Assembly: GCA_017457105.1 (NCBI GenBank)
Contig: JAFTIA010000065.1
Span: forward strand, 1-64,000
Source of the DNA: Lentisphaeria bacterium
GTDB taxonomy: Bacteria; Verrucomicrobiota; Lentisphaeria; Victivallales; Victivallaceae
Length of the DNA: 64,000 bases
Direction: 5' to 3'
A program made the position numbers and the translations under genes. How positions within the stretch are numbered: position 1 is the first letter of the stretch; every line of letters starts with the position of its first letter. Shown one piece after another: positions 25,196 to 35,100 of the stretch. The notes beneath the pieces were generated by a model that did no database searches, had not been told where the DNA came from, and saw only the letters and a program-made list of their open reading frames with translations.

Positions 25196-25992
25196 TCCGG
25201 AAATGTATCGCCCTTGCCATGCTGTTCAGCTTTACAGCAATGGCATTTGCCACAGAAATCGTTTTTGAAAAAAAAGATTTCAAAGGCCATCTTCAAGGGA
25301 TCGCCGCAGACAAAACCGGGATCTACTGGTCTTTTTATGACGTGATCCACAAAACCGATTACACAGGCAAAATCACCGCCTCCATCGCCTCCCCCGTTCA
25401 CGCCGGGGATCTCTGTTTTTTTGAAGGCAAGATCTATGTAGCCGTATCCTACCACAAAAAATCAGACATCCAGCGGGATGGCGGCAAGGGATGGGTCTAT
25501 GTTTACGATCAGAATTTGAAGTTTCTGGAAAAAATCTCCATGCCGGACACCCCCAACCCCGACGGCATCACCCGGTACGGCGACAAATTTTACGTCGGCG
25601 CAAATGACTTCGGCAAAAAACTCCATCCCGTCAACAACATCAGCGTTTACACCAAAGACTGGAAATATGTGGGCCGTATCCCCGTAAATATCGGGTTTGA
25701 AACCGCCTACGGTGCCCAGACCCTCAACGCTGTCGGCGACCGGATGCTTGCCTCTTTTTATGCCAAGGGCAAAGGCACGCACTTCCTTTCGTTCCCGGAT
25801 CTGAAGCCCATCGAACCCGCCCCCTTCAAGGCAAGTGTGGGCTTTGCCGTCATTCCGCCGGAACTGACCAAAGGCCGTGAACTTTACCTTGTGGCAAAAA
25901 GCACCGGCAAACTCGGGAAAAACAATTTCGGAGCCTATCTCACTGTTTACGAAAGAAAGAGTGACGGCAACATCGTCCCCGCAAATTTTTGA
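25192..25992 (+). CDS. Secreted beta-propeller-like protein
   Basis: This 266-residue protein has a signal peptide (about residues 1-20, ending AFA) and several repeated beta-strand segments of the type GKIYVAVSY / GDKFYVGAN, suggesting a small beta-propeller. I do not recognise a named family. The start overlaps the LacI stop (ATGA). It lies between a sugar-type regulator and a Gfo/Idh dehydrogenase, so a role in binding or handling an extracellular carbohydrate is plausible but unproved. Confidence 0.7.
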   Translation: MIRKCIALAMLFSFTAMAFATEIVFEKKDFKGHLQGIAADKTGIYWSFYDVIHKTDYTGKITASIASPVHAGDLCFFEGKIYVAVSYHKKSDIQRDGGKGWVYVYDQNLKFLEKISMPDTPNPDGITRYGDKFYVGANDFGKKLHPVNNISVYTKDWKYVGRIPVNIGFETAYGAQTLNAVGDRMLASFYAKGKGTHFLSFPDLKPIEPAPFKASVGFAVIPPELTKGRELYLVAKSTGKLGKNNFGAYLTVYERKSDGNIVPANF

Positions 25993-26034
25993 GTGCATTC
26001 AACCTCATATAAAAACAACCGGAAAGGAAAAAAG

Positions 26035-27357
26035 ATGGACAAGAAAAAGTATGTTATTGTAGGTACTGGCGGCCGTGCCGTCATGTATCTGGAAGCCATG
26101 TGCAACTCCTTTGCTGATCATGCGGAACTCCTCGCTTTCTGCGACTCCAATCAGCACCGCATGGATTACTGGAACCGGGAAATCGGCAAACTCTGGAATC
26201 ACGCCCCCGTGCCGACATACAAGGCTGTTGATTTCGACAAAATGATCGCCGATCACAAGCCTGATCGTGTCATCGTTACCAGCATGGACCGCACCCATCA
26301 CAAATACATCTGCCGTGCCATGGAACTTGGCTGCGATGTGGTTTCCGAAAAACCCATGACCATTGACGCCGAAAAGTGTCAAGAGATCATTGACACCATC
26401 AAGCGTACCGGGCGGAATCTAATCGTGACCTTCAATTACCGCTATTCCCCCCGCAACACCAAAATCAAAGAAATCATCAAGTCCGGCATGGTGGGGGAAA
26501 TCACCAGCATCCACTTTGAGTGGCTGCTGGACACCAGCCACGGCGCAGACTATTTCCGCCGCTGGCACCGGAACAAGAACAATTCCGGCGGACTCATGGT
26601 CCACAAATCCACCCATCACTTTGACCTGGTGAACTGGTGGATCGATTCCTCCCCGAAAACCGTTTTCGCCATGGGTGATTTGAAGTTCTACGGCAAAGAA
26701 AATGCTGAAAAACGGGGCGTTACGGAATTTTACGCCCGCGCCCGAGGCAGCGAGATCGCCGCAAAAGATCCCTTTGCGCTGAAAGTCGATCCGGAAAAAG
26801 ACGAGCGCCTCATCGGACTTTATTATGATGCGGAAGAAGAGGACAGCTACTATCGTGACCAGAGCGTTTTCGGCGACGGCATTTCCATTGAAGACAACAT
26901 GAATGTGATCGTCCGCTACAAAAACAATACCGTTATGAGTTACAGTCTTTGCGCCCACTGCCCGTGGGAAGGCTACCGGGTCTGCTTCAACGGCACCAAG
27001 GGCCGTCTGGAATTCAACGTGGTGGAAAAATCCTACGTTTCCGGCCATCACGAAGACTTCAATGAGCCCGGCATGCGGGAACTGGGCACAGACAAGAAAG
27101 ATCTTGTCCCCGAAATCATCTTCCAGCCTCACTGGGGAAAACCGCAGGTCATCACCTACGAAGAAGGCGACAAGGGCGGTCACGGCGGCGGCGATATCCG
27201 TTTGCTCAAGCATGTTTTCGTGGGTGCCGATAACGATCCCCTGAAACATGCCGCAGGCTACATCGACGGGGCCAACTCCATCCTTACCGGGATCTCCGCC
27301 AATATCTCCATGAAAACCGGTCTTCCGGTGAATGTGGATGATCTGGTAAAATTCTGA
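26035..27357 (+). CDS. Gfo/Idh/MocA family oxidoreductase
   Basis: This 440-residue NAD(P)-dependent sugar dehydrogenase has the Rossmann start VIVGTGGRA, the conserved EKPMTI motif with its catalytic-region Lys, and the KSTHHFDLVNWW motif carrying the general-base His. The C-terminal alpha/beta domain is longer than in typical 350-residue members. AAAGGA precedes the ATG at 26035. Substrate is unknown, probably a hexose or inositol derivative. It is third in the LacI-led transcript. A GC-rich hairpin follows its stop. Confidence 0.9.
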   Translation: MDKKKYVIVGTGGRAVMYLEAMCNSFADHAELLAFCDSNQHRMDYWNREIGKLWNHAPVPTYKAVDFDKMIADHKPDRVIVTSMDRTHHKYICRAMELGCDVVSEKPMTIDAEKCQEIIDTIKRTGRNLIVTFNYRYSPRNTKIKEIIKSGMVGEITSIHFEWLLDTSHGADYFRRWHRNKNNSGGLMVHKSTHHFDLVNWWIDSSPKTVFAMGDLKFYGKENAEKRGVTEFYARARGSEIAAKDPFALKVDPEKDERLIGLYYDAEEEDSYYRDQSVFGDGISIEDNMNVIVRYKNNTVMSYSLCAHCPWEGYRVCFNGTKGRLEFNVVEKSYVSGHHEDFNEPGMRELGTDKKDLVPEIIFQPHWGKPQVITYEEGDKGGHGGGDIRLLKHVFVGADNDPLKHAAGYIDGANSILTGISANISMKTGLPVNVDDLVKF

Positions 27358-27364
27358 AAAACCA

Positions 27365-27394
27365 TTCCGGGGGAGCAAACAACTCCCCCCGGAA
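27365..27394 (+). other. Intercistronic GC-rich hairpin
   Basis: TTCCGGGGGAG pairs with CTCCCCCCGGAA with one extra C. No T run follows, so partial termination or message stabilisation is more likely than a full terminator. Confidence 0.55.
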
Positions 27395-27410
27395 GATTCA
27401 GGAGAGAAAT

Positions 27411-27827
27411 ATGAAAAAATGGTATTTACTGGCGGCGGTTGCCGGGATGTGTTTCACCCTTTCCGCCTCGGACAACCGCTACTTTCTCAACAGCCTCGGT
27501 CAGGCGGCAGGGTCCAAGTCTGTAAGCAACGGCGTGGTGACTTACCGCAATAAAGACGGGCAGATCACTGCCACGGCGCACCGGAAGGGACTTGTCACCA
27601 CTTACCGTGATGCGGGGGGCAAAGTCCTCGGCACCGTTACGGAAAGCGGCCGTACCCGCACCTGCCGGAATGCCGCCGGGGAAACAGTGCTGACCGCCGT
27701 TCAAAAAGGATTGGTCATCACCTTTACCAATGCCAAAGGTGAAATCGTCGGCACCGGCACCATCCAGCCGGATAAAACCGTTGTTTACCGGGATGCCGCA
27801 GGGAAAATCACCGGAAGCAAAAAGTAA
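27411..27827 (+). CDS. Small secreted protein with YRDAxGK repeats
   Basis: This 138-residue protein has a signal peptide (about 1-19) and then five or more copies of an approximately 19-residue beta repeat of the form VTYRNKDGQITAT / TTYRDAGGKVLGT / ITFTNAKGEIVGT / VVYRDAAGKITG. The repeats resemble short beta-hairpin repeats of the YD or RHS type in spacing but are shorter. No enzyme motif is visible. It lies between the Gfo/Idh gene and the CCA-adding enzyme, with an AGGAG ribosome site. A wall, ligand-binding or structural role is possible. Confidence 0.75.
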   Translation: MKKWYLLAAVAGMCFTLSASDNRYFLNSLGQAAGSKSVSNGVVTYRNKDGQITATAHRKGLVTTYRDAGGKVLGTVTESGRTRTCRNAAGETVLTAVQKGLVITFTNAKGEIVGTGTIQPDKTVVYRDAAGKITGSKK

Positions 27828-27831
27828 AAAA

Positions 27832-29100
27832 ATGACCCTTGCCCGACTCCGTTTTGTACTGCCGGAAACACCGGCTGGAGATGCTGTCCGCAGGATATCG
27901 GAATTGATCCGGTCCTGCGGCGGACGGGCATTGCTTGCGGGGGGCGGCGTCCGGGATCTGCTTTCCGGACGGGAACTGAACGATTTTGATCTGGAAGTTT
28001 ACGCTCTGGATGCGGAAACACTGCAGAAAACTGTTTCAGCAGAATTTCCGCTGGATACCGTGGGGATGAGTTTCGGGGTCATGAAGATCCGCCACCTTCC
28101 CATTGATATTGCCCTGCCCCGCAGAGAAAATAAAACCGGTCAGGGACACCGGGGATTCATGGTAACAACGGTTCCGGATCTTTCCTTCTTTGAAGCCTCG
28201 GCACGGCGGGATTTTACCGTCAACGCCATGATGTGCGACCCGCTTACAGGAGAAATCATCGATCCTCACGGCGGTCAGGCTGATTTGCAGAAAAAGATTT
28301 TGCGCCATGTAAGTTCCCACTTTTCCGAAGACCCTCTGCGTGTTCTGCGGGGGATGCAGTTTATTGCCCGGTTCGGATTTACGCCCGCCCCGGAAACAGT
28401 GCAGCTCTGCAGGGAATTGAGCCAGACGGAACTGGCGGCAGAACGCATCGGCGATGAATGGGATAAGTTCCTCCTGAAAGGGACACATCAAACAGCGGCA
28501 ATAGCGTTTTTGCGGGACAGCGGCTGGCTCCGTTTTTATCCGGAACTGGCCGCGCTGCCGGATTATTTTCTGGATGCAGTGGCGGATGCGCTGGAATATG
28601 CGGCCTCCCGCCGGACCGGCAATGAGGCAGATGACCGCTGCATTGCCGCCGCCATCCTCTGCCGGTATCTGACAAAGGAAGAAGCAGAATCTCTCCTTGC
28701 CCGGATCTGGCGGCGGAACGATTTGCAGAAACAGGCTGCGGACCTTGCCCGTCATGCGGAGATCCCCGCCGGACCGTTACCGGCAGATCCGTCCCTGCGC
28801 CGACTGGCATTGACCGTGGGCAGAATGGATCTGCTCACCCGGATCGCCGCAAGTTTTTTCCCGGCAAAAGAGGAAGAATGGGAGCGATTCCAAGCCCGTT
28901 GTCAGGCATTGGATATATGGCAGACACCGCCTGTTCCCATCCTTCAGGGGCGGCACCTGATTTCCCGTGGCATCCCGCCGGGGAAAGTCATGGGAGAAAT
29001 TTTGCGGAAATGTTTTGAAGCCCAGCTGGACGGCAAGTTTACCGATGAAAAACAGGCTCTGCAATTTCTGGAAAGCGTGAAACCTCCGGCAGCAGATTGA
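27832..29100 (+). CDS. cca: CCA-adding enzyme / tRNA nucleotidyltransferase
   Basis: This 422-residue class II nucleotidyltransferase has the GGGVRDLL motif (37-44) and the catalytic DFDLE (51-55), then the RRDFTVNAM and DPLRVLRGMQF motifs of the head and neck domains. It repairs or adds the 3' CCA of tRNAs, or could act as a poly(A) polymerase. It lacks an HD domain signature. The ATG at 27832 starts four bases after the repeat-protein stop, and the longer upstream frame is not supported. Confidence 0.92.
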   Translation: MTLARLRFVLPETPAGDAVRRISELIRSCGGRALLAGGGVRDLLSGRELNDFDLEVYALDAETLQKTVSAEFPLDTVGMSFGVMKIRHLPIDIALPRRENKTGQGHRGFMVTTVPDLSFFEASARRDFTVNAMMCDPLTGEIIDPHGGQADLQKKILRHVSSHFSEDPLRVLRGMQFIARFGFTPAPETVQLCRELSQTELAAERIGDEWDKFLLKGTHQTAAIAFLRDSGWLRFYPELAALPDYFLDAVADALEYAASRRTGNEADDRCIAAAILCRYLTKEEAESLLARIWRRNDLQKQAADLARHAEIPAGPLPADPSLRRLALTVGRMDLLTRIAASFFPAKEEEWERFQARCQALDIWQTPPVPILQGRHLISRGIPPGKVMGEILRKCFEAQLDGKFTDEKQALQFLESVKPPAAD

Positions 29101-29154
29101 AAAATCCCGTTCCAATGCTATATTTCCTTCTGAAAACAGAGGATCACCAAAAGC

Positions 29155-29472
29155 ATGGAAGACTGGATCGAGATCAACCGGGATGAGCGGCATATCAAAA
29201 AAGAGCGTGCCAAAGCCCGTGAACTGCGTAAAACCCCGTATTATCAGGCTCTTTTCCGGGCAGGACTCTGCCATTACTGCGGCAAAAAATTTCCGGAGGA
29301 AGAGTTGACACTGGATCACATCGTCCCCGTGGCACGGGGCGGCAAAAGTACCCGGGGCAACCTCGTTGTCTGCTGCCGCGCCTGCAATCAGGCAAAAAAA
29401 TATTTGACCCCGGCTGAAATGCTCCTGCGGAAACTGGAGGCGGAAAACAATGCTGACATACCTGAAAATTGA
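29155..29472 (+). CDS. HNH endonuclease, small
   Basis: This 105-residue protein carries an HNH motif: CHYC (39-42), DH (54-55), Asn69 and CCRAC (73-77), so it has the zinc-binding Cys pairs of the Cys4-HNH group. The N-terminal 30 residues are basic and helical. Its product nicks or cuts DNA, in an unknown context. The coding end overlaps recN by 23 bases, placing the two genes in one transcript. Confidence 0.85.
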   Translation: MEDWIEINRDERHIKKERAKARELRKTPYYQALFRAGLCHYCGKKFPEEELTLDHIVPVARGGKSTRGNLVVCCRACNQAKKYLTPAEMLLRKLEAENNADIPEN

Positions 29473-31111
29473 CAGTCTGGCATTGATCCGGCATTGCGAG
29501 ATCGAGTTTTCCCCCGGCTTTAATGTGATCACCGGCGAAACCGGGGCGGGGAAATCCGTTCTCTTAAGTGCTGTTTCCCTCCTTCTGGGCGGCAGGGGCG
29601 ACAAAAATGTGATCCGTACCGGGGAATCCCGCTGTGATATTTGCGGCATTTTCCAGCTGCCGGTCGAGGTGCAGCAGGAACTTGCACCGCTTCTGGAAGA
29701 AGCCGGGGTCCCCCCCTGTGAAAACGGGGAACTGCAGCTGCGCCGGGTCATTACAGGATCTTCCGGCAGATGTCATATCAACGATGCGCCTGTTACGGTC
29801 CACTTTCTGCGGCAGGTGGGGTCTTTGCTGATCGATGTCCATACTGCCAATGAGCATCAGACACTGGTATCGGCCCAAGTCCAGCTGGATCAGCTGGACC
29901 GTTTTGCAGGAGCCGCCCCCCTCCGGGAAAAATGCAGGGAACTTTGCAGAGAAAAAAAAGAGCTGCTTCAAGAGGCGGCAGAGTTTGAAAAAACCATGCC
30001 ATCTGCCGCAGAAGCCGCCAATTTCCAAATCATTCTGGAAGATATCCGGAAAGTCGCTCCGGAAGCCGGAGAGGATGAAATGCTCTCTGCCAAGCATGAG
30101 CTTGCCTCTCACGCCCGGCAGATCCGGGAAACGGCAGATGCCCTGAATCAACTTCTGGCGGACGGGGAAAATTCTGTGGCGGACCAGCTTTCTTGCGCCT
30201 ACCGTCTTTTGCAGGATCTTGCCAAACTTGCCCCGGAAGCAGGCGAGCGTTTTCTGGAACAGTGCGGTTTTTTGAGCGAATCCGCCCGGGAACTGGCGGC
30301 GGCGGCGGCAGATTTCAGCGGCACGGTGGAACTGGATGAAGAAGCCTATGCCGCACTGGAAACCCGGCTCGGCGATCTTTTTACCCTGAAACGGCGGTAC
30401 GGCCCCACGCTGGAACATGTTTTGCAAACCCTTGCCGAAGCGGAAAAGAAGCTGGATGATTACCGCCGGGGCGACGAAAAACGGGCGGCGTTCCGGAAAG
30501 CGGAAATGGAACTGGAAAAGAAATTGCAGGATGCGGCGGCGGAATTGAGCAGACTCCGCAGGAAAGAGGCGGGGCGTTTTGCCGATGCCGTAGGGGAAAA
30601 ACTTGCCGGTCTGGGCTTTGCCTCCGGGAAACTCCTGCCGGAATGGAAAGATGTCGCACCCGGCCCCAACGGTGCCGATGAATTCCAATGGCTCTTTGCC
30701 CCGAATCCCGGAGAGGATCCCAAACCCTTGCGGAAAATCGCCAGCAGCGGGGAACTCTCCCGGGTGATGCTGGCTCTGAAAACCGTGCTGACGGATGCCG
30801 ATCAGGTCCCGGTTTCCATTTTTGATGAGATCGACGTCAATATCGGCGGGGAAACCGCAGTCCGGGTGGGGGAAGAGTTGTGCCGTCTGGGGAAGAGCCG
30901 TCAACTGCTTTGCATTTCCCATCTGGCGCAGGTGGCGGTTCAGGCAGACCGGCACTTTGCAGTGGCAAAATCTGTGGAAAACAACCGGGCATCCACCCAT
31001 GTCGTTCCTTTGGAGGGCGATGACCGGATGCAGGAGATCGCCCGGATGCTTGGCGGCGGGGAGGCGGCTGGGGAACACGCCCGGAAATTGCTGGGATCCG
31101 TCAGAAAATGA
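29450..31111 (+). CDS. recN: DNA repair protein RecN
   Basis: RecN (553 residues) is an SMC-like ATPase that acts in double-strand break repair. The head begins with LTYLKIDSLALI and Walker A GETGAGKS (near residue 28), followed by a long coiled coil with a short hinge, and ends with the C-terminal Walker B region VSIFDEIDVNIGG and LCISHLAQVA. Length is normal. The ATG at 29450 follows GGAGG with 9 bases between. The stop codon overlaps the xerC start (ATGA). Confidence 0.95.
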   Translation: MLTYLKIDSLALIRHCEIEFSPGFNVITGETGAGKSVLLSAVSLLLGGRGDKNVIRTGESRCDICGIFQLPVEVQQELAPLLEEAGVPPCENGELQLRRVITGSSGRCHINDAPVTVHFLRQVGSLLIDVHTANEHQTLVSAQVQLDQLDRFAGAAPLREKCRELCREKKELLQEAAEFEKTMPSAAEAANFQIILEDIRKVAPEAGEDEMLSAKHELASHARQIRETADALNQLLADGENSVADQLSCAYRLLQDLAKLAPEAGERFLEQCGFLSESARELAAAAADFSGTVELDEEAYAALETRLGDLFTLKRRYGPTLEHVLQTLAEAEKKLDDYRRGDEKRAAFRKAEMELEKKLQDAAAELSRLRRKEAGRFADAVGEKLAGLGFASGKLLPEWKDVAPGPNGADEFQWLFAPNPGEDPKPLRKIASSGELSRVMLALKTVLTDADQVPVSIFDEIDVNIGGETAVRVGEELCRLGKSRQLLCISHLAQVAVQADRHFAVAKSVENNRASTHVVPLEGDDRMQEIARMLGGGEAAGEHARKLLGSVRK

Positions 31112-32067
31112 GCGAACAACTCCAATATTATCTGCGCAGTCTGGAACTGGAACGCAATGCAAGTGCCCACACCATCGCGGCTTACAGCCGGGACATCATG
31201 CAGTTTGCGGAACTTGTCTGCGGGGATCCGGAATTCGATCAGTGGGAAACGGTGGAAGTAGATCAGGCTCGCACTTTTGTTTTTGAGCTGTTCAACCGGG
31301 AAGAATCAAAAAGTTCCATACAGCGGAAACTTTCTGCGCTGCGCAGTTTCTTTAAATTTCTCGTGCGCCAGCAGGTCGTAAAAACCAATCCATTTACCCA
31401 GATCACGCCCCCCAAACAGGAGCGGCCGCTCCCGCTGGTCATGTCCGTGGAAACGGTGGATAATCTGGTGGATGCTGTGCGCTCTTACTGGCAGACTGCC
31501 GAAGCCAACGGTGTCGCCGCCAGCGTGGAAGCAGCAGAATTCGCCTCCGCCCGTGACCGTGCCATGATCGAGGTCATTTACAGTGCAGGGATGCGTATCA
31601 GCGAAGCGGTGGGGCTGAATTACGGTGATGTGGACCTGAATGAGGGCATCGCCCGTTTGCGGGGGAAAGGCAAAAAGGAACGGCTGGGGATCCTGGGCGG
31701 CTCTGCCGTCACTGCTGTCCGTGCCTATTTTCCGTTCCGCCGTGCCATGGGGGCAGACCGGGAACCGGGAAGTCCCCTCTTTGTCAACCGCTTTGGCGAA
31801 CGGCTGACGGCACGGTCATTTCAGCGGAATTTGAAACACTATCTGGCAGAAGCCGGTCTGCCGCCGGACTTCTCTCCCCACAAACTGCGTCACTCGTTTG
31901 CCACCCACATGCTGGATGCCGGAGCGGATCTGCGGAGCATTCAGGAAATGCTGGGACACGCCAATTTGAGTACCACGCAGATTTATACCCATGTCAGTTC
32001 CGCCCGGATGAAACAGGTTTATCAGGATGCCCATCCCCGTTCCGGAAAATCCGGCAAAAGGGGTTGA
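31108..32067 (+). CDS. xerC: Tyrosine recombinase XerC-like
   Basis: This 319-residue tyrosine recombinase contains Arg in GMRISEAV, Lys in GKGKKER, HKLRHSF, GHANLSTTQ and the nucleophile in YTHVSSAR. The N-terminal core-binding domain has the usual SAHTIAAYSRD start. Its start overlaps the recN stop as ATGA. Together with the Xer gene at 6212 it likely forms the XerC/XerD dimer-resolution pair. I did not find a dif-like site in the window. Assignment as C rather than D is tentative. Confidence 0.9.
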   Translation: MSEQLQYYLRSLELERNASAHTIAAYSRDIMQFAELVCGDPEFDQWETVEVDQARTFVFELFNREESKSSIQRKLSALRSFFKFLVRQQVVKTNPFTQITPPKQERPLPLVMSVETVDNLVDAVRSYWQTAEANGVAASVEAAEFASARDRAMIEVIYSAGMRISEAVGLNYGDVDLNEGIARLRGKGKKERLGILGGSAVTAVRAYFPFRRAMGADREPGSPLFVNRFGERLTARSFQRNLKHYLAEAGLPPDFSPHKLRHSFATHMLDAGADLRSIQEMLGHANLSTTQIYTHVSSARMKQVYQDAHPRSGKSGKRG

Positions 32068-32170
32068 GCGCCCGGCCAATACGCTTGTAAATAGAAAAAT
32101 ATATGCTACTCTTATAAGTATAGTGCAGTCTGATCATTCAATCTGTAAAACAAACAGAACAGGGGTATAT

Positions 32171-35100
32171 ATGAAAATCCGTTCACTCTGGCTTCTGGCG
32201 GTGCTCTGCCTGCCGGTACTTCACGCAGAAAACCTGATTCCCAACGGTGATATGAAGCAAAATTCCGGCTGGAAAATCTGGGGTTCTGCGCCGCCGCAAA
32301 AGGAGATCCGGGCAAAAATTTTGAGTTACCCCAATGCGGGCGCAAACGGGGAACGGGGTCTCCAAATCCATGACATCTGCAATGATCACAATCCGTATCT
32401 CATCAACTTTGTCCGGATGGCTCCCGTGCAGAAGGGGCAGAAATATATCCTGAAATTTCAGGCTCTTGCCGATGCAGGGCAGGTCTTTCAGGTCGTCCTT
32501 CAGGGAGAAATCGCCAAAACCGCCGACCGCCCCGGGAAATACCTCGGCGGCCCCGCCAAAACATTCACCGGCAGCGGAAAATGGCAGGAATATTCCGCAG
32601 TGTTCAACAACATTCCGGCAAAAGTGGACAAGCTGGGCGTTTGCTTCTCCCCCTTTGTTATGACATCGGACACCACCCGTACCGGGAAACTCCTTCTAGC
32701 TGATGTTTCTCTGGAACTGGACACGACCCCGCCACCGGTGGATCCCCGTACCCTTTTCGGCAAACTGCAAATCACCCCCCGGGATCTTTATATTGATACC
32801 GACCTTGTCAAAAACGGGACCGCCGCCGTCACCATTGTCGGCAATAAAAACCTTGCCAGAATCCTCGTCAATGCCATCAAGACAAAAACCGGCGTAACGA
32901 TCCCGGTGGCAGACAAAGATCCCGGGAAAGGCCATGTCATCACCATCGGCAACCGGGACCGCAACGATTTTGTCTGTTCTCTTTACAACTGGCACTACAC
33001 TCTGCTGGATGCCAAATATCCCGGAAAGGGCGGCTATGAAGTCCGTTCTCTCCACAACCCCTTCGGCAACAAACGGAATTTCATCCTCTGCGGCGGCAGT
33101 GATGCGGCCGGGGATAAAATGGCGGTGGAGCGTCTGGCGGCAAAAATCAAAGCTCTCCCCAACGGCAAAAGCCTCACACTGGGTTATATTGCCGATGTGA
33201 AACTGGATCCGGCGTATGTCGTCCCGGAAGATGCCAAAGATGTCAAACTCTGGGAACAATCCATCGGCTACGGCAACAAGGGATATTTCGGCTGGAACAG
33301 TCTTTCCAAAAATCTGGCACTTTTCTATGTCACCGGAAAAAAACATTATGCAGATGAGTTTCTCCGTCTGGCCTTCCCCAAAGACAAAGCCACGGAACAG
33401 GAACTTTTCAAGCGTGACGGCGAAGCCTACAAAGATGACTTCTCTGATCCCATCAAAAGTGTGTATCACTACTGCGGGATCATGATGATCCTTTACTGGG
33501 ATCTGGTGGAGGAAAGCCCCGTCTGGACCGAAGCTGACCGGAAAAAGGTCAATGAAGCCTTTTATCGTCAGCTCCATTATACCCTGACCAAAAAAGACTA
33601 CACCAACCCCTACCGCTTTGCCGATACCAAGGTCAAGCTTGGTATTGACCGGCATCTGGACTGGGAAGGCGTCGGCCTGTACGCAGTAGCCCGGTATTTC
33701 GACAATCATTTCCCCTGCCCGGAAGCCAAAGAAGCATTCCGGCTGGTGCGCAACTTTATGGACCCGCGTTTTGAAGACCTCTGCTACGGTACTACCAGCC
33801 GTTTCTGGGCGCACAGCAATATGGAACCGGATTTCTTCTATGCCGTTTTGGCCGGAGACCGGAAATACATCAACAATTTTGCCGTCAAAGAATACGCCCG
33901 GAACCTTCTCATTACCACCAACTGGGAAAACCGCCCGGACAAGAGTTCCAGAGACGGCAACTGGAGTTCCTCGCCTTTGTGCGGCATTATGCAGCTGGCG
34001 TACCTTACACAGGATGATGCTTTTGTAAAAATCATGGAAAATCTGCCGCTGGATAAAAACTGCTTCCGGCTTGGTCAGAGCTTCTACCCTGCCAAACCTT
34101 ACGGCAGAAACTCGGCAGACGAAGCCAACGGCCGCTGGGAAGCATACCTGGGAGCCCCGTGGAAACTCACCCCGGCCCCCACATTCCCGGTGGAATATGC
34201 CAAAAATGTGATGAGTTACCATGATACCACCGATGACACCGGGGACTTCTGGTTTTATGACACAAGTTACGCACTGGGCCTCCGGGAAATCGCAAGAACG
34301 CTGGCGATCTACCGCCTCCGTATTGACGGCATTCCGGTGCTGAACGGCCACGGCAACACCATGCGGCTTTATGCCGACGGTACCAGTGTGGCACCCCAGC
34401 CCTATTACGCCAAGATCCTGAATTACGGCGTTTCCGGGCCCTTCGTCTATGCCGAAGCCCTCGTCCCCAAGTGCGATGACTTTGACTGGAAACGCACCGC
34501 CATCCTCCGCAAACGGCAGTACATGATCCTTATTGACGAGCTGACACCGCTCCGTGACCTGAAGACCGGGGAATTTTACAACGATTTCATCCGGCCCTTC
34601 GGACAGGGACACTTCTGGAAGGCTCTGCCGGCAACCAATGAGCATCAGCTTTCCCTTTCCCATGACGGCAGAAGCCGGAAGTACATCTTCTCCACGACTG
34701 CGGAGACCAGACAAATCACGGAGCCGCTCCCCTGGACGACCTCTCCCATGACCCTCCGGATGTGCGGACACAAAGCCGACTGGCCCAAAGGCCAAACCAT
34801 GAAATTTGTGACCATCATCCGTCCCGGGGATGCGCTTGCAGTTCCCTCCACGGCACAGGAAGGCGACACGGCGGCTCTGGCACTTCCGGAACCGGCGATT
34901 TTCCGCTGGACCGCTGACGGCATGGAACTTGTGACCCAAGACGGGAAACTGGTTTCCGCCCCCGGGAACTGGATCTATTCAGCCGGGGCCCAAGTCCCGG
35001 TGGAAACCATTCAGAACATGCTGAAAAACCGCAATGTCACAGTCCCGGCAAAGGAAGCAGTTACAGCTCCTGCACCGGCCAAAATGGTAAACGCCGCTCA

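Noticed and set aside
6212-32067. The two Xer genes considered as ends of an integrated element
   Set aside because: They are in opposite orientation with housekeeping genes between, and match chromosomal XerC and XerD.
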